Position numbers and translations under genes: made by a program | Notes under the pieces: model-generated | The model's database searches: none | Told to the model about the DNA's origin: nothing | The model's input: the letters and a program-made list of their open reading frames with translations, nothing else | Shown: positions 44,756-57,392 of the stretch, piece after piece | Layout of the letters: every line of letters begins with the position of its first letter | How positions within the stretch are numbered: the stretch's first letter is position 1 | DNA from: Linum tenue | Lineage: Eukaryota; Streptophyta; Magnoliopsida; Malpighiales; Linaceae | Assembly: GCA_946122785.1 (NCBI GenBank) | Contig: CAMGYJ010000009.1 | Location: forward strand, 9,950,937-10,014,936 | DNA: 64,000 nucleotides | Reading direction: 5' to 3'

Positions 44756-45680
44756 TAAGTTTTATTATTTTCCTTCTCTTTTAAGTTTTAAAATATGGAA
44801 GATCACAACAACTACTACATCAAAATGAGAAGAAGGAATCAATGAACTTGCGGATTTCCCCTCAAAGTACATTAGTTGTTTCAACAAATTCTCAAAATAC
44901 AATAGTTATTATCAAATTTATTCAATCTACACATGTTTTGCATCGATTTGCATAAATATTGCTCGAGAGGAAAGTGATTAACCATTGTGGAACACTTGAT
45001 CGCTGTTAGACAAAGCAATCAATAGGGATCGTTGTAGGGTGGAGTGATCAACTTTTTCATCGTTGAAAGGTAAAGCGATGCGATGAACTTCAAATTAGAA
45101 AAAATGTTTCTAATAATCGAGGCAAACTTAGACTATAAAGGAAAATTATAGAGGCAATATAGGTATTTCACCAATGAAATTATAGTTCAAAGCCAATGTT
45201 TTTGGTTCAAATCAGTCATCTCTAAGATGTATTCTTAATTTTCATATTAAGTAAGTACTTTGGGGAGACTGGCCATGTTCACATGCATGCCTGACGAACT
45301 CTATTTTTTTTTCAAGAGGGTTTAACAAATAAAAAAAAGAAAAGTAGATGCTAATTAGTATTGATAAAGAGGCCAAAAGCCCAAGTGGGGTACTTAGGTT
45401 GGTCATACAGAAGTGAGCTCTCAGTTGTTGTCCTGTGTAGTTGTGCTTGGGATTTTGTTTTTTTAATGGTTTGCTTATGCTTTCAAGAAATTGGTTTGCT
45501 TCAAACCCACCCTTTTAATGATAAATTATAAATTACAAAATACACTAAGTAACCCAGTTCTTATTAATTTATGGGTCAATGACCACTTAGTCCCTATAAT
45601 TTATTATTCTGACATGCGCATATATTTATGATGGGTTCCATCGTTCACTAGGTAAAAATTGGGTATCGCATACCATTGAT

Positions 45681-45850
45681 AAGAAACGTTATTTAGATCT
45701 CGAATTAACACGATTTTGGGGCATGATATTATACACCCTAACCCTTGATGAGTGAACCCTAGGTCTTAATTATCTAAATCATAGACCCTAAACACTAAGA
45801 TGATGCATATAATCTGTTGGATGTATTTCGACGAATTATGACCGTCAACT
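45681..45850 (+). repeat. Dispersed repeat copy A (inverted copy near 63.7 kb)
   Basis: Contains the landmarks CCTAACCCTTGATGAGTGAA, AGGTCTTAATTATCTAAATC and GACGAATTATGACCGTCAA. The same order recurs on the opposite strand at 63795-63628 with roughly 80% identity by eye. Non-coding; a member of a moderately old repeat family. Confidence 0.75.
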
Positions 45851-45969
45851 ATTGTTACTGAATTGAATTTGGTGTTTAAGATTTATAGAAACAAGACTTA
45901 AATTTTAATTTTTAAGGGTTAGAGACTTAGAGTATAGTGACATGTCCCAAACTTCACCCAATGTATTCG

Positions 45970-46313
45970 GTGCACCCACTTTTTTGGGTGCATTCAATGC
46001 ACTCGCTTCATAATCATCATTTCGAGAAGGCGGCTCATGTGAAAACGATATCTTTCATCACTTGTGGTTTGATGAACAAGAAACACATAAATTTGTACAA
46101 AAATCATCCAAGATTTACTTTAATTTGAATGATTCAGGGTTTAGGAATTCAAAATTGAAGGTTAAGGGGTTATGATAATGGATTGATTAGTTGTGATGTT
46201 ATATTATATCATCATATTAGACTAATGCTACCCATTAAAATTCAAAATTCGATGTACTACTACCACTTTTAGAGTTGAGTTTACTGAATGCACCCAAAAA
46301 AAAGTGAGTGCAC
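45970..46313. mobile_element. MITE-like element with 27-29 bp inverted ends
   Basis: The left end GTGCACCCACTTTTTTGGGT (then GCATTCA) is repeated inverted at the right end (46285-46313: TGAATGCACCC, A-run, GTGAGTGCAC). The 344-bp unit has no coding sequence. I saw no clear target-site duplication, so superfamily and exact borders are open. Confidence 0.6.
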
Positions 46314-49300
46314 ATGCGGAGCTTCAATCCTCCTTCTGCCACCACGCTCTCTCCCCTTTCTCCTCCAAATCACTAACGATTTCGTAGCAGAGCTGCCTCT
46401 GCAGGCTCCATGTCTCCCTCTCCCCAGACCTCTTCCAACTCAAATTTCTCGTCGCACTACTTTACCTCGTTAAGATCTTTGACAAGAAGAGCACACCTCT
46501 TGGATCCTAGGTTGTCCTCTCCATCTTCTCCGCTTCTAGATCGTCCCACTCCTCCAGCTCATCTTCATCTTCGGCGCCTCCTCCAACCTCTTTTGGCTCC
46601 CACCCTTCTTCAACCACAACTACCTCCTCCACGCATCTATTGGCGATGGATGCTATCAGAGTGACTTCATCTATCAGGACAACTAGGATTTCTGGTAGGC
46701 TCCACTAACAATAGATTGATGGGAATTTGATTATTTCATTCACCGGGACACCCCGCCATGGAGAGCATCGAGAAGCATCGTTTGGCTCGAATCTTTCTTT
46801 CGAGAAGCAATGACAATATTTTTCATTTTATTCATTCACATCAATGCTAACAAGTAATCTTTATTGATTCTTATAGAATCAATTTACGAAGAAGAAAGTT
46901 CGTCCCACAATTGCTATATTCAATGCTTTGTGATAGAAGTGACTTTTTTTTGTATAGTTGAAGTGTTCAGGTGGTATTAGTAGAAGAAGAAAAAAAACCA
47001 TCCCAAAGTGATAACACACGACCGATAAACAAACAAGCATGTGGGGATTTCTTTTTATAAACAAAGACAGCGATTTGCTACACAAAATGGCCACAAAACC
47101 AAATTAAACCAAACCGATGGCTCCTCTTGTGGGAAGAAAAGGAGGGAAGCCTTATTAGGCGAAGAAAGAAAACGAGGGGGATGAAAGAGACGAGTCCGAG
47201 TGAGTGTCGGACGAAAGGAATAGTGAAAGATCAGTCTATCTACATCTACACAATAAATAAAAGCCAAATGAGAAAACTTGAAGCCCCATTTCAAATTTCC
47301 TGCATCCAGAGTGAAAGTAGGAAGGGCATTTTGGTCTTCACAATTAATTTTTTTTATTCATTAAAAACACACTTACTAGGATTCGAACCATGGCCACTTT
47401 CAAAGAAAAGCAAAGATCATAACCAATCACACTAAGTACGTTTGTTGTATCTTTTTAAATTGAAAATATATAATCGTAGTGAGGAAAAAACCCTTCCCCT
47501 ATTTCAAATTCCCTGCTCCAGGAGCGTTTGCAGGAAGGGTAGAATATGGAGTGTCAATTTTTTCCTTTTTTCTCTGTGGAACAGGCCAACTTACCGTACA
47601 CAAGCGGATTTAAACGGGTTCGGGAGTGTCAATTTTGTTCTTTAAGTCCTTTTATTTCTCCGTGGTGGTAAAATATATATGAAAAGGCAAAAACAATACT
47701 CCTTTTTATTGCTAAAAAGAAAAAAAAAATTAACAATAAACTAATGCATGGATTCTAATGGGCTAACCGCTAATCATAAATAAAAGAGTTGAATAGGTCT
47801 GACCTACACGGGATTTGCCAATCAAGTAATACAAATAAACATCATGGGTTTGCCATTCTAAAACAAGCTATTTTCTCTAGCATAATATATATTATGCTAT
47901 TATTTTATATCTTAGTGGCTAAAATATAATGTATTTTAAAGTTATTCAATGAACCTCGACCAACTCAATTAGTTCAATTTGCATCATTTCAAATATATAT
48001 TATGTAATTATTTGATATCATAATGATTAAATTATAGTGTATATTATAGGGAATCGTTTGATATTTGTTAGTAAAAAACTAAACAGAAAGATCTATTTGG
48101 TTATTTTTAACATTAATTTCAATAAAACGATTCTAAACATTTTCAATTTCCTTTAGAAATTCTATAGCTGTATTCCCGAATCAGTGATGTGCAAATGGCG
48201 AATTGCAGTCATCTCTTTTCTTTTATTATTTTTTATTTTCAAATAGAAAGTTTAAAAGTAAAGAATAATTAGAGGTTGGCATGGGTCGGTCAAACATGCT
48301 GAATTTCAAGTTTTGGCCTGTTTTGATCAAGTCTAATTTATAATCACATGGTTCCCTGATACCCGATAAAAATCTCAATACAAACCAGTTTGGCAGGTGA
48401 GTCCGTGTTTACCACCATTTTCTAGGGATACAGGAACGGTGGTTCCTATCCTAAATCGTGTTGTTCATTCTTGATTTCTTTAGATTTTATCATGGCTTGG
48501 CAAAAAACCAGAAAGCACAATGATTACAAGATGAAAGTTTTATAAAACAAATTAATCGGCCAACGGGCCGAGTAAAAGCTAGCAACAATTGTGAGATGCT
48601 CATTTCCCGAAAACAGGCGGGATAGGCGATTTTTTATTCGATTTTCTGGAATTTGGTTTCTATAAAACTCACTCCACCTCATCATATTACCAGAAACAAT
48701 ATTGTTTCACAAGGTAACATGTACTTGATTTTGGTTCATAAGGCTGATTTTTGATTCGTTGCATCATTCATGTATCTTTCCTACTAAAATTCACTATTTT
48801 TATCACGTGTTTCCCAAAAAAAAAAAGTATACAACAATAAGCTATACACTTCATTACATTATCAACTCATCTTCCTCCGGCCAAATGGCCGGGACCCACG
48901 CTAGTCCATTATTATAGAGTGAAAGGGTTAATAAGTGTTTTCCTTTATTTTTTATTTATTTATTGCAGGGCTAATCCTTTGAAATTTATTAATTTAAGCT
49001 CAATGATTGAGCGTATAAAATTCACTTACGACTGAGTTCATACACAACACTCTGAAGAAGTGGCAGAGGCAACAGTCTGAATTAACGAGAGCTGATTTGA
49101 ATCGTGGTAATTGGGAAGGAGGGGCTAATTAGGCCTTATCGACTACTTGTTTTCTAAATTCATTACGAATTTTACATGTAATTTGACCCATATTTCAACG
49201 TTGAGGGAGGCCGCAGTCCCTCCTGATTTCAACCTATCTCCTTAATTTCCCTTTTAACTTAACTGTGGATGGTAAAATTATTACTACCGAATCCATACAA

Positions 49301-52300
49301 TTATGTATTACAACAATATTTTAGACCTTTTCATTTTATCAATTGTTCATCCATATGCCATATTTTTCATGCATTAATTTTTCGGACTACGAATCTTGTT
49401 CATCTTCTCACAGTTTATAAACATTATGTAAAAAAAAATTCAATCCGACATTCTAGGAAACATTTCCACAAAATAGCACAAAACTTTAGTTAAAATTATC
49501 CGGAAATGATGGGAGTAAGTTTTTTCCAAACCATATGCTGGTAGGTTTTAATATATATGATGTAAAATTTTTAACTAAAGGATTATTACTACAAACAGTT
49601 CGTCTTAACAACAATCTCAATGGGCAGACAGGTTTCCATTACAAAAACATTATTGCCAACTAACAAATTCCAATGTATATTTTAACACCTTTTTGAGTTT
49701 TGACGCGAGGCACACAACACGCAATCATGGAAAAAGACAACATAAAAAAGACAAAAAAAGCTAAAAAATAACGATTAAAAGAAATTCCGAATTAGTGAAA
49801 CACAAAAGCAGGCAAAAGAATTTTGCTCTCCGCGTAGCCCTTCGAGTTTGTTTGGATCGCCCTCCTTTTCTCCCCGAAAAAAAAAAAAACAAAGACTTAG
49901 GAGACGTTTGGTTTATGTGTTTGAGCTTGAGGACCAGTGTTAGGATCAATAGACCTATAAGCCCAAACAGTTCTAAGGTCCAATTCGATAAGAGAGCAAT
50001 AATTAGGTGCCTATAAGAAACATTGATCAAAATAATGTGTCCTTTCAGAATACTCGATAAAACAACAATCGACATAATGTATAGTATTCCTTTAATTTTG
50101 ATTCTCCAATTGTCGATCCAATTGGATGATTCTGTACCGAACTAGAACATGCAAACTACTTGTTGCAAATTCTGAACTGACTCGCGTGAGATAACCTGTC
50201 CTGACCCGAACCATTTTCCATCACTAATGCAAACCCTTCAAATCACATGCATCCAAACAAGGCTTGAGAATTATTTCGGTATTTACAATATACACACGTT
50301 TTTGTTTGGCGACCCTCTCTCATTTTTTTGCCAACATTTCCCACGTCTTTATTTCCCCCATGTGATAAACTCGTTTTTTTATTTTATTTTACATCATAGT
50401 GAGCTCGTTGAATTATGTGTTTGTCTGCATTGGTCCAAACAAAGCAATATCAAACAAAACAAAAGACAAAAGTTGTTCATAAAACATAATAATTATTATT
50501 TTTTGTTTAACGAGAAAAGTCGCGTGTTACAACGTTTTAACTTCTCGTATTTATTCGTTGCTTGTCACGCCCATTTGCCAAAGATAATATAGTTTAATTA
50601 ATCGTGATTAGTGAGTTTTGGGGAGTCCACAAAAGGTGCCTTGTCCACTTGGAATTGGCACATGCGACCCCATAATACAGATTAAGGAAAATAATTAAGC
50701 AAAAATGTGAACACCAAATACAGATTAAAAAAATTAAATTAAATTAAATTAAATATTAGAATTAAATTAAATAATTATTAAATTTGAAAATATCTAACAA
50801 ATAAAAGTTACAATAAAGTTCAGACGTGTTTCGTAAAATACATTCGGTGTTTATACTGCTCAACAAATATCTATCGACTTATCCTACTAGACAAGGGTAT
50901 CCCGTAATTGAGTTTAATCGTTATGTTTTGAAAATAATTCGAGATAAAAATAACATTTTACTATTATATTTGGATCTAGAACACAATAACAAACGAGTTG
51001 TAACGTAACTGAAAATATATTAACCATATAGTAAAAAATTCCGGCAATTTTTTACTATATAAATTACATCGCCATTATAAGAAAAATAGACATTGTAAAA
51101 TAGTGGAGTTCGAGAGACATTAACTCCATGTTAATCAACCCATTGATTGTCCCGGAGCCAAGGAGAGGGAGAAAATAAAAACAAAATGTGGATATCGTCA
51201 AAGTATATAACATAACAGAACTCTTTCCTTTTTTTGTTTCCAAGCTTACAAATGTATCCCATCTTACTGCTAGCAAATCACCAAAACCCTACTTGGGTTG
51301 TTTCGTCTTCACCCTATAATAATAATAACTCTCATACAATTAATATTAGATTTAACATGATGCGCTCATCAACTTCTTATTGGATCAATCGATCTTTAGG
51401 TGTTTGATCTTCTTGTTCTTTTTTTTAATTATTATTAATTATATACATGATTATAGCATGGCAACCTTTTTGGCAATGAGAAATATAGAATCAAACTCGC
51501 CTTTCAGATGTATTTCTCGTGTGATTGCTACGTGGCAAGAAGGGTCTATATAAAAATTCATTCATTTGAATATTTTTCATATTTGAATACAAAATATCAC
51601 GTAACATCAAAACATTTACACTTAAATCCAACATATGGTAAATGGGAGATAACATACTTAATTCCAACACATACTATTTACATTTAAACATTCATACTTA
51701 GAATTCAAAAAATAAATATCTAATTATTCAATCTTCAAAAATAAACCATCCATATTCATCTCATTGCATAGAGAAGTGCGCTTGGAACTTGGAGGGAAAC
51801 CAATCCACTAGGTTTTTTGGGAGCCTCTGTACGCCGTTTACCACAAAAGAAATTGGTATGAAGTAAGAGATTGCAAGACATGAGCACAATTCAATGAAAA
51901 ATGCAGTGGTGAAGTTGTTGGCTTAAGACCTTGAGATCCAAGGGTCAAGCTTCAGAAATCAATTTAAATTTTAACGAGGGGCAATGATCATTTGGTTAAA
52001 TTGAATGACTTTTTAGAATTAGACAAAGATTTTTAGGTTTGACCGAATCTGCACCGACTTTTTCCTCAATTATGTCACCCGATTGCACTAGATCTGAACC
52101 GAAACAATTTAACCGACCAATCAGCCCATGGTCGACAACCTTGTTTTTCATACAGATGCCCTTAAGATGCTTCTTCCATAAAATTAGTGGCAAAGCAACT
52201 TTTTGGGGTGCTGTTGTTAGATTAACACTAACACCGGATTTCATTGGCAACAACTAAAAAACCAACATACTAATTTTTTCAAATATGGTAATTTTTTTTT

Positions 52301-52615
52301 CAAAAATAACAAATTTCAAACTTACCACTTCTGTTTTTAACCCTAAATTGACTTTTATGAGAACCTTAAATTGTGGTACATTACCTCTTCCACGCAGTAA
52401 AGAAAAAGGTGGTGAATGATCTCTCTCAAAATTCTTTTGATTTCCTTTCCAAATCAAATTCCCCAAGAAAATTAAGAAATTAAATTATTGTTCAATTTTC
52501 TTGGGGAAGAAGGATTTGGAGATCAGGATCAAAGTTTAAAGAGAGGGAACAAAAAGTTATCGAGGGAGAATTAACTGTAAAATTGTATTTATCCCCTCTT
52601 GGTGTATAGGCAAAG
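46314..52615. other. Long intergenic stretch, no gene recognised
   Basis: Mostly AT-rich. 46320-46680 is C/T-rich with short protein-like frames broken by stops, perhaps a decayed gene fragment that I cannot name. 47280-47330 and 47495-47545 are related to each other (TTTCAAATT...CTGC...AGGAAGGG). A B-box-like GGTTCGAATCC on the minus strand near 47393 hints at a decayed SINE. Nothing else supported. Confidence 0.4.
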
Positions 52616-52867
52616 ATGAGCTTAAATTGTCTAACTTGTCAACCTTTGACGAGGACGGACTCAGATAGAGAGTATGAGAAAATTCCAAAGCTGATGAAAA
52701 AGAATTCTCAACGAGTAAATAGTAGTGCGCCAATTGCTTTCAATTCGGATGGTGGCCAGCCAAAGTTGGTAAGGAGCTCTGGAATGAGAAGAGATTGGAG
52801 TTTTGAGAATTTGAGAGTAAATGGTGAGAATTACCTATTAGAATCGTTATCATGGATACTTCTCTAG
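52616..52867 (+). CDS. Small plant protein, function unknown
   Basis: An ATG frame of 83 codons begins MSLNCLTCQPLTRTDSDREY and contains the segment PKLVRSSGMRRDWSFENLR. I recall similar N-terminal 'NCLxCQxLxRTDSDR' and 'LVRSSGMRRDWSFE' motifs in small uncharacterised plant proteins, so this is probably a real gene. The last residues (after ENLR) may be read-through into an intron, since GTAAATGG follows AGA at 52819 as a possible donor; the true end may lie in a downstream exon I could not identify. No signal peptide or membrane segment. Function not inferred. Confidence 0.5.
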   Translation: MSLNCLTCQPLTRTDSDREYEKIPKLMKKNSQRVNSSAPIAFNSDGGQPKLVRSSGMRRDWSFENLRVNGENYLLESLSWILL

Positions 52868-53466
52868 CTAATCTATTTAATAGTTAATGTTTATTTTCTT
52901 TCATTTGTCAAGTTTTTAGGAAAATTTGTTTCCTCTGGCTGCTCATCTTTAGAAATAAGAATGGCCAGGACAAAACCCCAGATAATAAATTATTAATTTT
53001 TCTTCCACATCTCTATCATATTTGTTGGTACAGTTAGATACAAACTAAATTTGTACTGTGATTTATCGATCGGAATCATAGATACTGCAAATAAAAATTA
53101 CTTCGATATTGTCATCTTTTGAGGTTTGATTGACACATATTTCCCCTCTTATTTGATTGACACGAATGTTTTCATTTCAATTTTGACACGAGTCCTTATT
53201 CAAAACTATTAAATAAAAATGACATAAACTTTCTATTGAAACGATAGATTTCATTGTGGTAAATGAATCATACATGTCTGATAAATTTGTTGATTTTGTG
53301 GCTGATAGATATTGTCTGTCATTGAAGAGGAGGGAAGTCCTTTGGGGATCATAAGAATTGGAAAGAAGAGAAGAAAACCAGAAGTAACAAAAAAAAAAAA
53401 AAAACCCTATCCAGACATTGCTTTCTATTATATTTTGTTGTATGACCCTTAATTACATGTATATGA

Positions 53467-53691
53467 TTAAGTTTGAGCATGTATATGAATTAAGTTATGT
53501 GAATCATCAATCAACCTGTTCTGTTCCTCCATGGATTTGACTGTGGCCATATCAGATTGAGAATAGAAAAAGGTCTTATGAGTGATCAACCCTAATATCA
53601 GACAAGTTGAAACAACAATAACAAAACCACCAACCCAAAAACTTGCCCTCTGATATCTATTATCCTGCAATCTGCAATAACTATACCACAT
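53467..53691 (-). CDS. Single-pass membrane segment, possible terminal exon
   Basis: On the minus strand, after an acceptor-like TTATTGCAG near 53675, an open stretch reads DNRYQRASFWVGGFVIVVST, continues as a hydrophobic helix (CLILGLITHKTFF) and ends in a polar tail. It looks like a membrane-anchored C-terminal exon. It follows the basic-protein gene (53779-54269) by only ~90 bp, so it may be the last exon of that gene under a different splice model, or of a separate gene. I do not recognise the family. Confidence 0.3.
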   Translation of the reverse strand: MWYSYCRLQDNRYQRASFWVGGFVIVVSTCLILGLITHKTFFYSQSDMATVKSMEEQNRLIDDSHNLIHIHAQT

Positions 53692-53778
53692 TACACAACG
53701 ACGAATCGAAGTTTCTATCTCACAGAAAAACCATTCCCAACTATGGTATATATCGATCGATCGAAACGTATCGCTCCC

Positions 53779-54269
53779 TTAGCAAACTTCACATTTCGAC
53801 ACTGTCATTACACAACAAACGCGATCCAATTCCAAGTCGGATGCTGCTCGGTCTTCATCTCTTCTTGTTCGCCTTGCATCGGCCTTCCAGTTTCTTCGAC
53901 TAAGCTTCGGCTTGTTGAGTTCGTTACTTGCCACTTGAACATCACAAGTCAAGATTGGCTCTGCTGAAATTCCATGATTTGAGGTGGCCAGATTGGAGAT
54001 GATAGCAGCAGCACGTTGATCTTCAGGGCTAGCACCTAAATGAGCTCTTCTTCTTCTTCTTCTTGCATAGTTGCATCCTTCTTCCATTCTCGAGTAGAAT
54101 GAACACGAGACACATAACTCGTATCCTGACCTTTTTCTACTGTAACAACCTCGTGTTGTACATGCACGGGTTGGCTCACCACCCTTGAACCGATCTTCGT
54201 ATCTGATTCGAGGCGTTTGCGTGCCCTGTATCTACGTTGCCTCTCACGGTTCTTCAGACGACGAGCCAT
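53779..54269 (-). pseudogene. Small basic protein gene, apparently frameshifted
   Basis: Start ATG at 54269 reads MARRLKNRERQRRYRARKRL, a strongly basic N-terminus resembling a bZIP basic region and seen, as I recall, in small uncharacterised plant proteins. It continues to REWKKDA, then enters TMQEEEEEELI and stops at 54036. In another frame the expected continuation (RRAHLGASPEDQRAAAIISN ... LSRRNWKADARR) runs to 53779. The switch lies at GATGCAACTATGCAAGAAG (near 54060): an 8-nt surplus (ACTATGCA) beside an (AGA)n run would explain it. Either the copy is broken, or the two frames are joined by a splice I cannot see. A LINE lies just upstream (54389-55190), probably in a 5' UTR intron. The 5' leader may reach 55860. 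The function is unknown. Confidence 0.5.
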
Positions 54270-54388
54270 GGCATCGACATGGATTCGCCCTTTCCCCACC
54301 TTGTATCACACCAGTACCAACTGCAATGAAATGAGATGTTTCCATTGTCAAACAGTGAAGTTTTTCACCAACAAAAACCTTAACACTT

Positions 54389-55190
54389 TTTTTTTGATAA
54401 GGGTGAAATCATTTATTAAAAAATAAAAAGAAAGAACAGAGAACAGCTGAAGAGCTGCAAAAACTCCAAGGAATGAGAAGAGCAGGGCGGGAAAAAACCC
54501 AAACTCCAATCACCCCCGGCCGCAAGAAAATACAGCGACAAGTCAAAAGAAACACAGCAAGACAAAACGGAACGGAAACAGCAAACCAAAGTCCACAAAA
54601 GGGACCCGACTGAACAAAGACATATCGCAAGAACAAGATGCAACAACAACCACAAAATCACAGCAGAAGAGCCCAGGAGCAGCAGCAGCAACACCCCCTC
54701 CGAAGCAAAATCAACGCTGAGCCCTATCTGCTCTTGGAAGAAGATGAAGACGCAGATTTGTCAACCAACCGTCAGCAACCACTCTGTCAACCTTCCTGTT
54801 TGCACATAACCAGTCCACCATTGCACGTCCAATCCTGAAACATACCACATTAGTAGAGCCCTCAACGTCCCTGAACACTCTGCTATTCCTTTCCAACCAA
54901 ATGTGCCAACACATAGCATGGAGGAAAATTCTTGAACACCATTCTTGGGGGCTGACTGGTTTTCTCTTATCCCAACTTCTCAGGACCAATGACACATCAG
55001 CCGCCACATTAGTCGGCAGCTTAACAAAGCTTCTCATGGTCTGCCAAAGCCTTTGAGTAAAACTGCACGTCAGGAACAGGTGGTCAGCATTCTCCTCGTC
55101 CTCTCGACACAGGGCGCATCGGTTCGGTATTATCCACCCGCGTTTCTTCAGGTTGTCCTGGGTCAAGATCTTCTTATGATAAACCAGCCA
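54389..55190 (-). mobile_element. 5'-truncated LINE, ~800 bp, 19-bp TSD
   Basis: Minus strand encodes the reverse-transcriptase zinc-binding tail of a LINE (VYHKKILTQDNLKKRGW, CALCREDEENADHLFLTCSF, WHIWLERNSRVFRD; about 55190-54711), then 3' UTR and a short poly(A), seen as T-run 54389-54395. The 19-bp AACAAAAACCTTAACACTT flanks both ends (54370-54388 and 55191-55209), an unusually clean target duplication, so insertion is fairly recent. 5' truncated and inactive. Confidence 0.9.
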
Positions 55191-55879
55191 AACAAAAACC
55201 TTAACACTTGCAAGCTATAAGAATACAAATCCTTCCTGCAGCTAGAGAACTCAGCTTTAACTAGACTGTAATTACAAGATCAACAAATGCAACGATAATC
55301 GAGTACATTACTGCACATAACAAACATTCAGCAACATTTATCAAATAAAAGAAAAGGGGAATCAACATAGGACCATAGTAAAATTTCCTTCACCCGGTTC
55401 TTAATTTTGAACAACTACAACAGTCCCTGTAGAATTATCAGCTAGCCTAGAATTTTTTAGTTATCGATATGGGGAATTGATGGAAGGAGCATAAATCAAA
55501 TCGATTCTGAACATTTCATCTCACTCCTGCACATTGCTTGAACATTGAACATAACGAATAGCTCAACGAAGAACACAGTGGATCTCAAGTCTCAACCAAT
55601 TCGAACAATAGAAGAAAACCCATTTCCATGTCGATCTCAGCAGCCCCCCAAAAAATGAAAAGGTGAGACCTTTTGTTGTTTTCAGTTCTATGCGATACAG
55701 ATGGCCGTCGACGATCTGAGCTAAAAAAGCATCTCAAATTGCGGGCGATTGTTTGAGTGGAACTTCGAGCAATCATAAACGTGGGGGATAACATTCAATA
55801 GCTGAGAGCAACTGGAAACAAGCGAGCAAGAAGGAAGAATCGAAATAGATTGGGTTGAGTAGTATTGGTACCTCAAGGG

Positions 55880-56328
55880 GGAAAAGTTAATCTGCTAACT
55901 TGAAAATTTTAGTTAGCAGATACTAACTGATATCCAAAATACATAAACGAGTATCCAAGTACTAAAGTATCTAGAGAACACAGACTAATATTCAAGGTTT
56001 GCTAACTGATATCCAACATTAATCAACTATTTTCCCAAATTCACAAACTAATATCTAGACAACACAGAATAGTATCCATACAACACATAATTAATATTCA
56101 GATAACACATAAGAGTATCCAGATAATTCATAAGAGTATCCATATTGAATACTAGTTGGTTGATTGTGGATATTAGTTGGTATCTGCTATATGGATACTA
56201 GTTTGTGATGTTTTGAATACTAGTTTGTGCTATCTAAATACTTAGCAGATTTGGATATTAGTTCATATATTTTGGATATTAGTTAGTATATACTAACAAC
56301 TTAAGCAGTTAGCAGAATAACTAGGCTG
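55880..56328. mobile_element. Mutator-like foldback MITE, 9-bp TSD
   Basis: CCTCAAGGG is duplicated at 55871-55879 and 56329-56337 (9 bp, typical of Mutator-like elements). Inside, long inverted arms start with GTTAATCTGCTAACT on the left and, inverted, GTTATTCTGCTAACT on the right. Arms continue with repeated ACTAATATCC/GATATCCAAA-type motifs, so most of the 449 bp can fold back on itself. No transposase. It occupies the divergent promoter region between the basic-protein gene (-) and the CCCH gene (+). Confidence 0.85.
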
Positions 56329-57392
56329 CCTCAAGGGAGTTTCAGAAGACGAGATTCTTTCCGGCGATTCTTCTTCGATAGATGACGCTGCTATGCGACC
56401 AAAACGAGAAAGGAAATGAAAGTTTAGCTCTACCAAAATGAGCAGGAAATCGAAACGTTTCGTTTACGAGGGAGTGGGTATCCCAATTCCAGCTGTTGAG
56501 TCTGCAGTGACACAAAAATAGAGCAACATTTTTAGATGCTGAGAAGTTAGTTACAGAAATGAAGACATACATTTGTGTTCAATTTACCTGCAAATCTCCA
56601 TGACCTTCTCCTCTGAACGAAACGGATGGAGGTGGTGCTGGTTTGAGGTTGATGCTTATGCTGGAACCAGGCTATTCGAGATCGTCAATGGCTTCTTTCA
56701 GAGCTGCAGACTATAGGTTACAGGAGACATGATTTCAGACAATGTGCAAGGTAAGAAATTCAATGAGGCATTTTAGAAGTTAGGAAAATCTAATGGATCA
56801 AAATACGAAAGGCAAGAGATTAAACTGACCTAATTTAGACCCACCAAAAGCAGAGGATTAAAGCTGGAAGACTTGAAACTTGAAAGTATTTTCCCACCCA
56901 AAGAAAAATTTCGAGAAAACAAAACTCTACTATTTGAATCCCTCCACATTTCCTTTTTTTTTCTTCTTCTTCATCTGCCCATTTATTTCCTTATCCCTTC
57001 CGTACACTGTGAATCAATATAGAACGGTTGCTTGGCTTCCTTCTTCGTCCCACTTCCATGGCTTCTTCAACTCCATTGCTTCATAGCTACTTACCCTTTT
57101 GGATGTAACCCCAATTTTCATTTCTGCTCTTCAACTTCCACTGGCATAGTTGGCGCCATAGTTGGAGCGAGTTCTTCGATCCTGTTGTCGGCTTTCTTTC
57201 TTCACGCTTTCAATGGAACCCGACGGCAAATTTCCAGAATTCCGGAGCAACCCATTGGAGCTGAACCTAATCCTCGTTGTGGGCTCCTACTATTTCTTCT
57301 TTTAGGTATTTATCTTCCTCAGGATTTGATTAGAAAAAGGGAGGGAGAGAAACCTTTTTTCCCGCCTCTTCCATGTTTATTAGGGTTTGGGA

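Noticed and set aside
46320..46680. Possible protein-coding gene in C/T-rich stretch
   Set aside because: Frames are broken by stops and none matches a family I know; may be a decayed fragment but support is too thin.
47374..47430. SINE or tRNA on the minus strand (GGTTCGAATCC)
   Set aside because: A B-box-like match without a proper A box at tRNA spacing, and no cloverleaf; not enough for a tRNA or SINE call.
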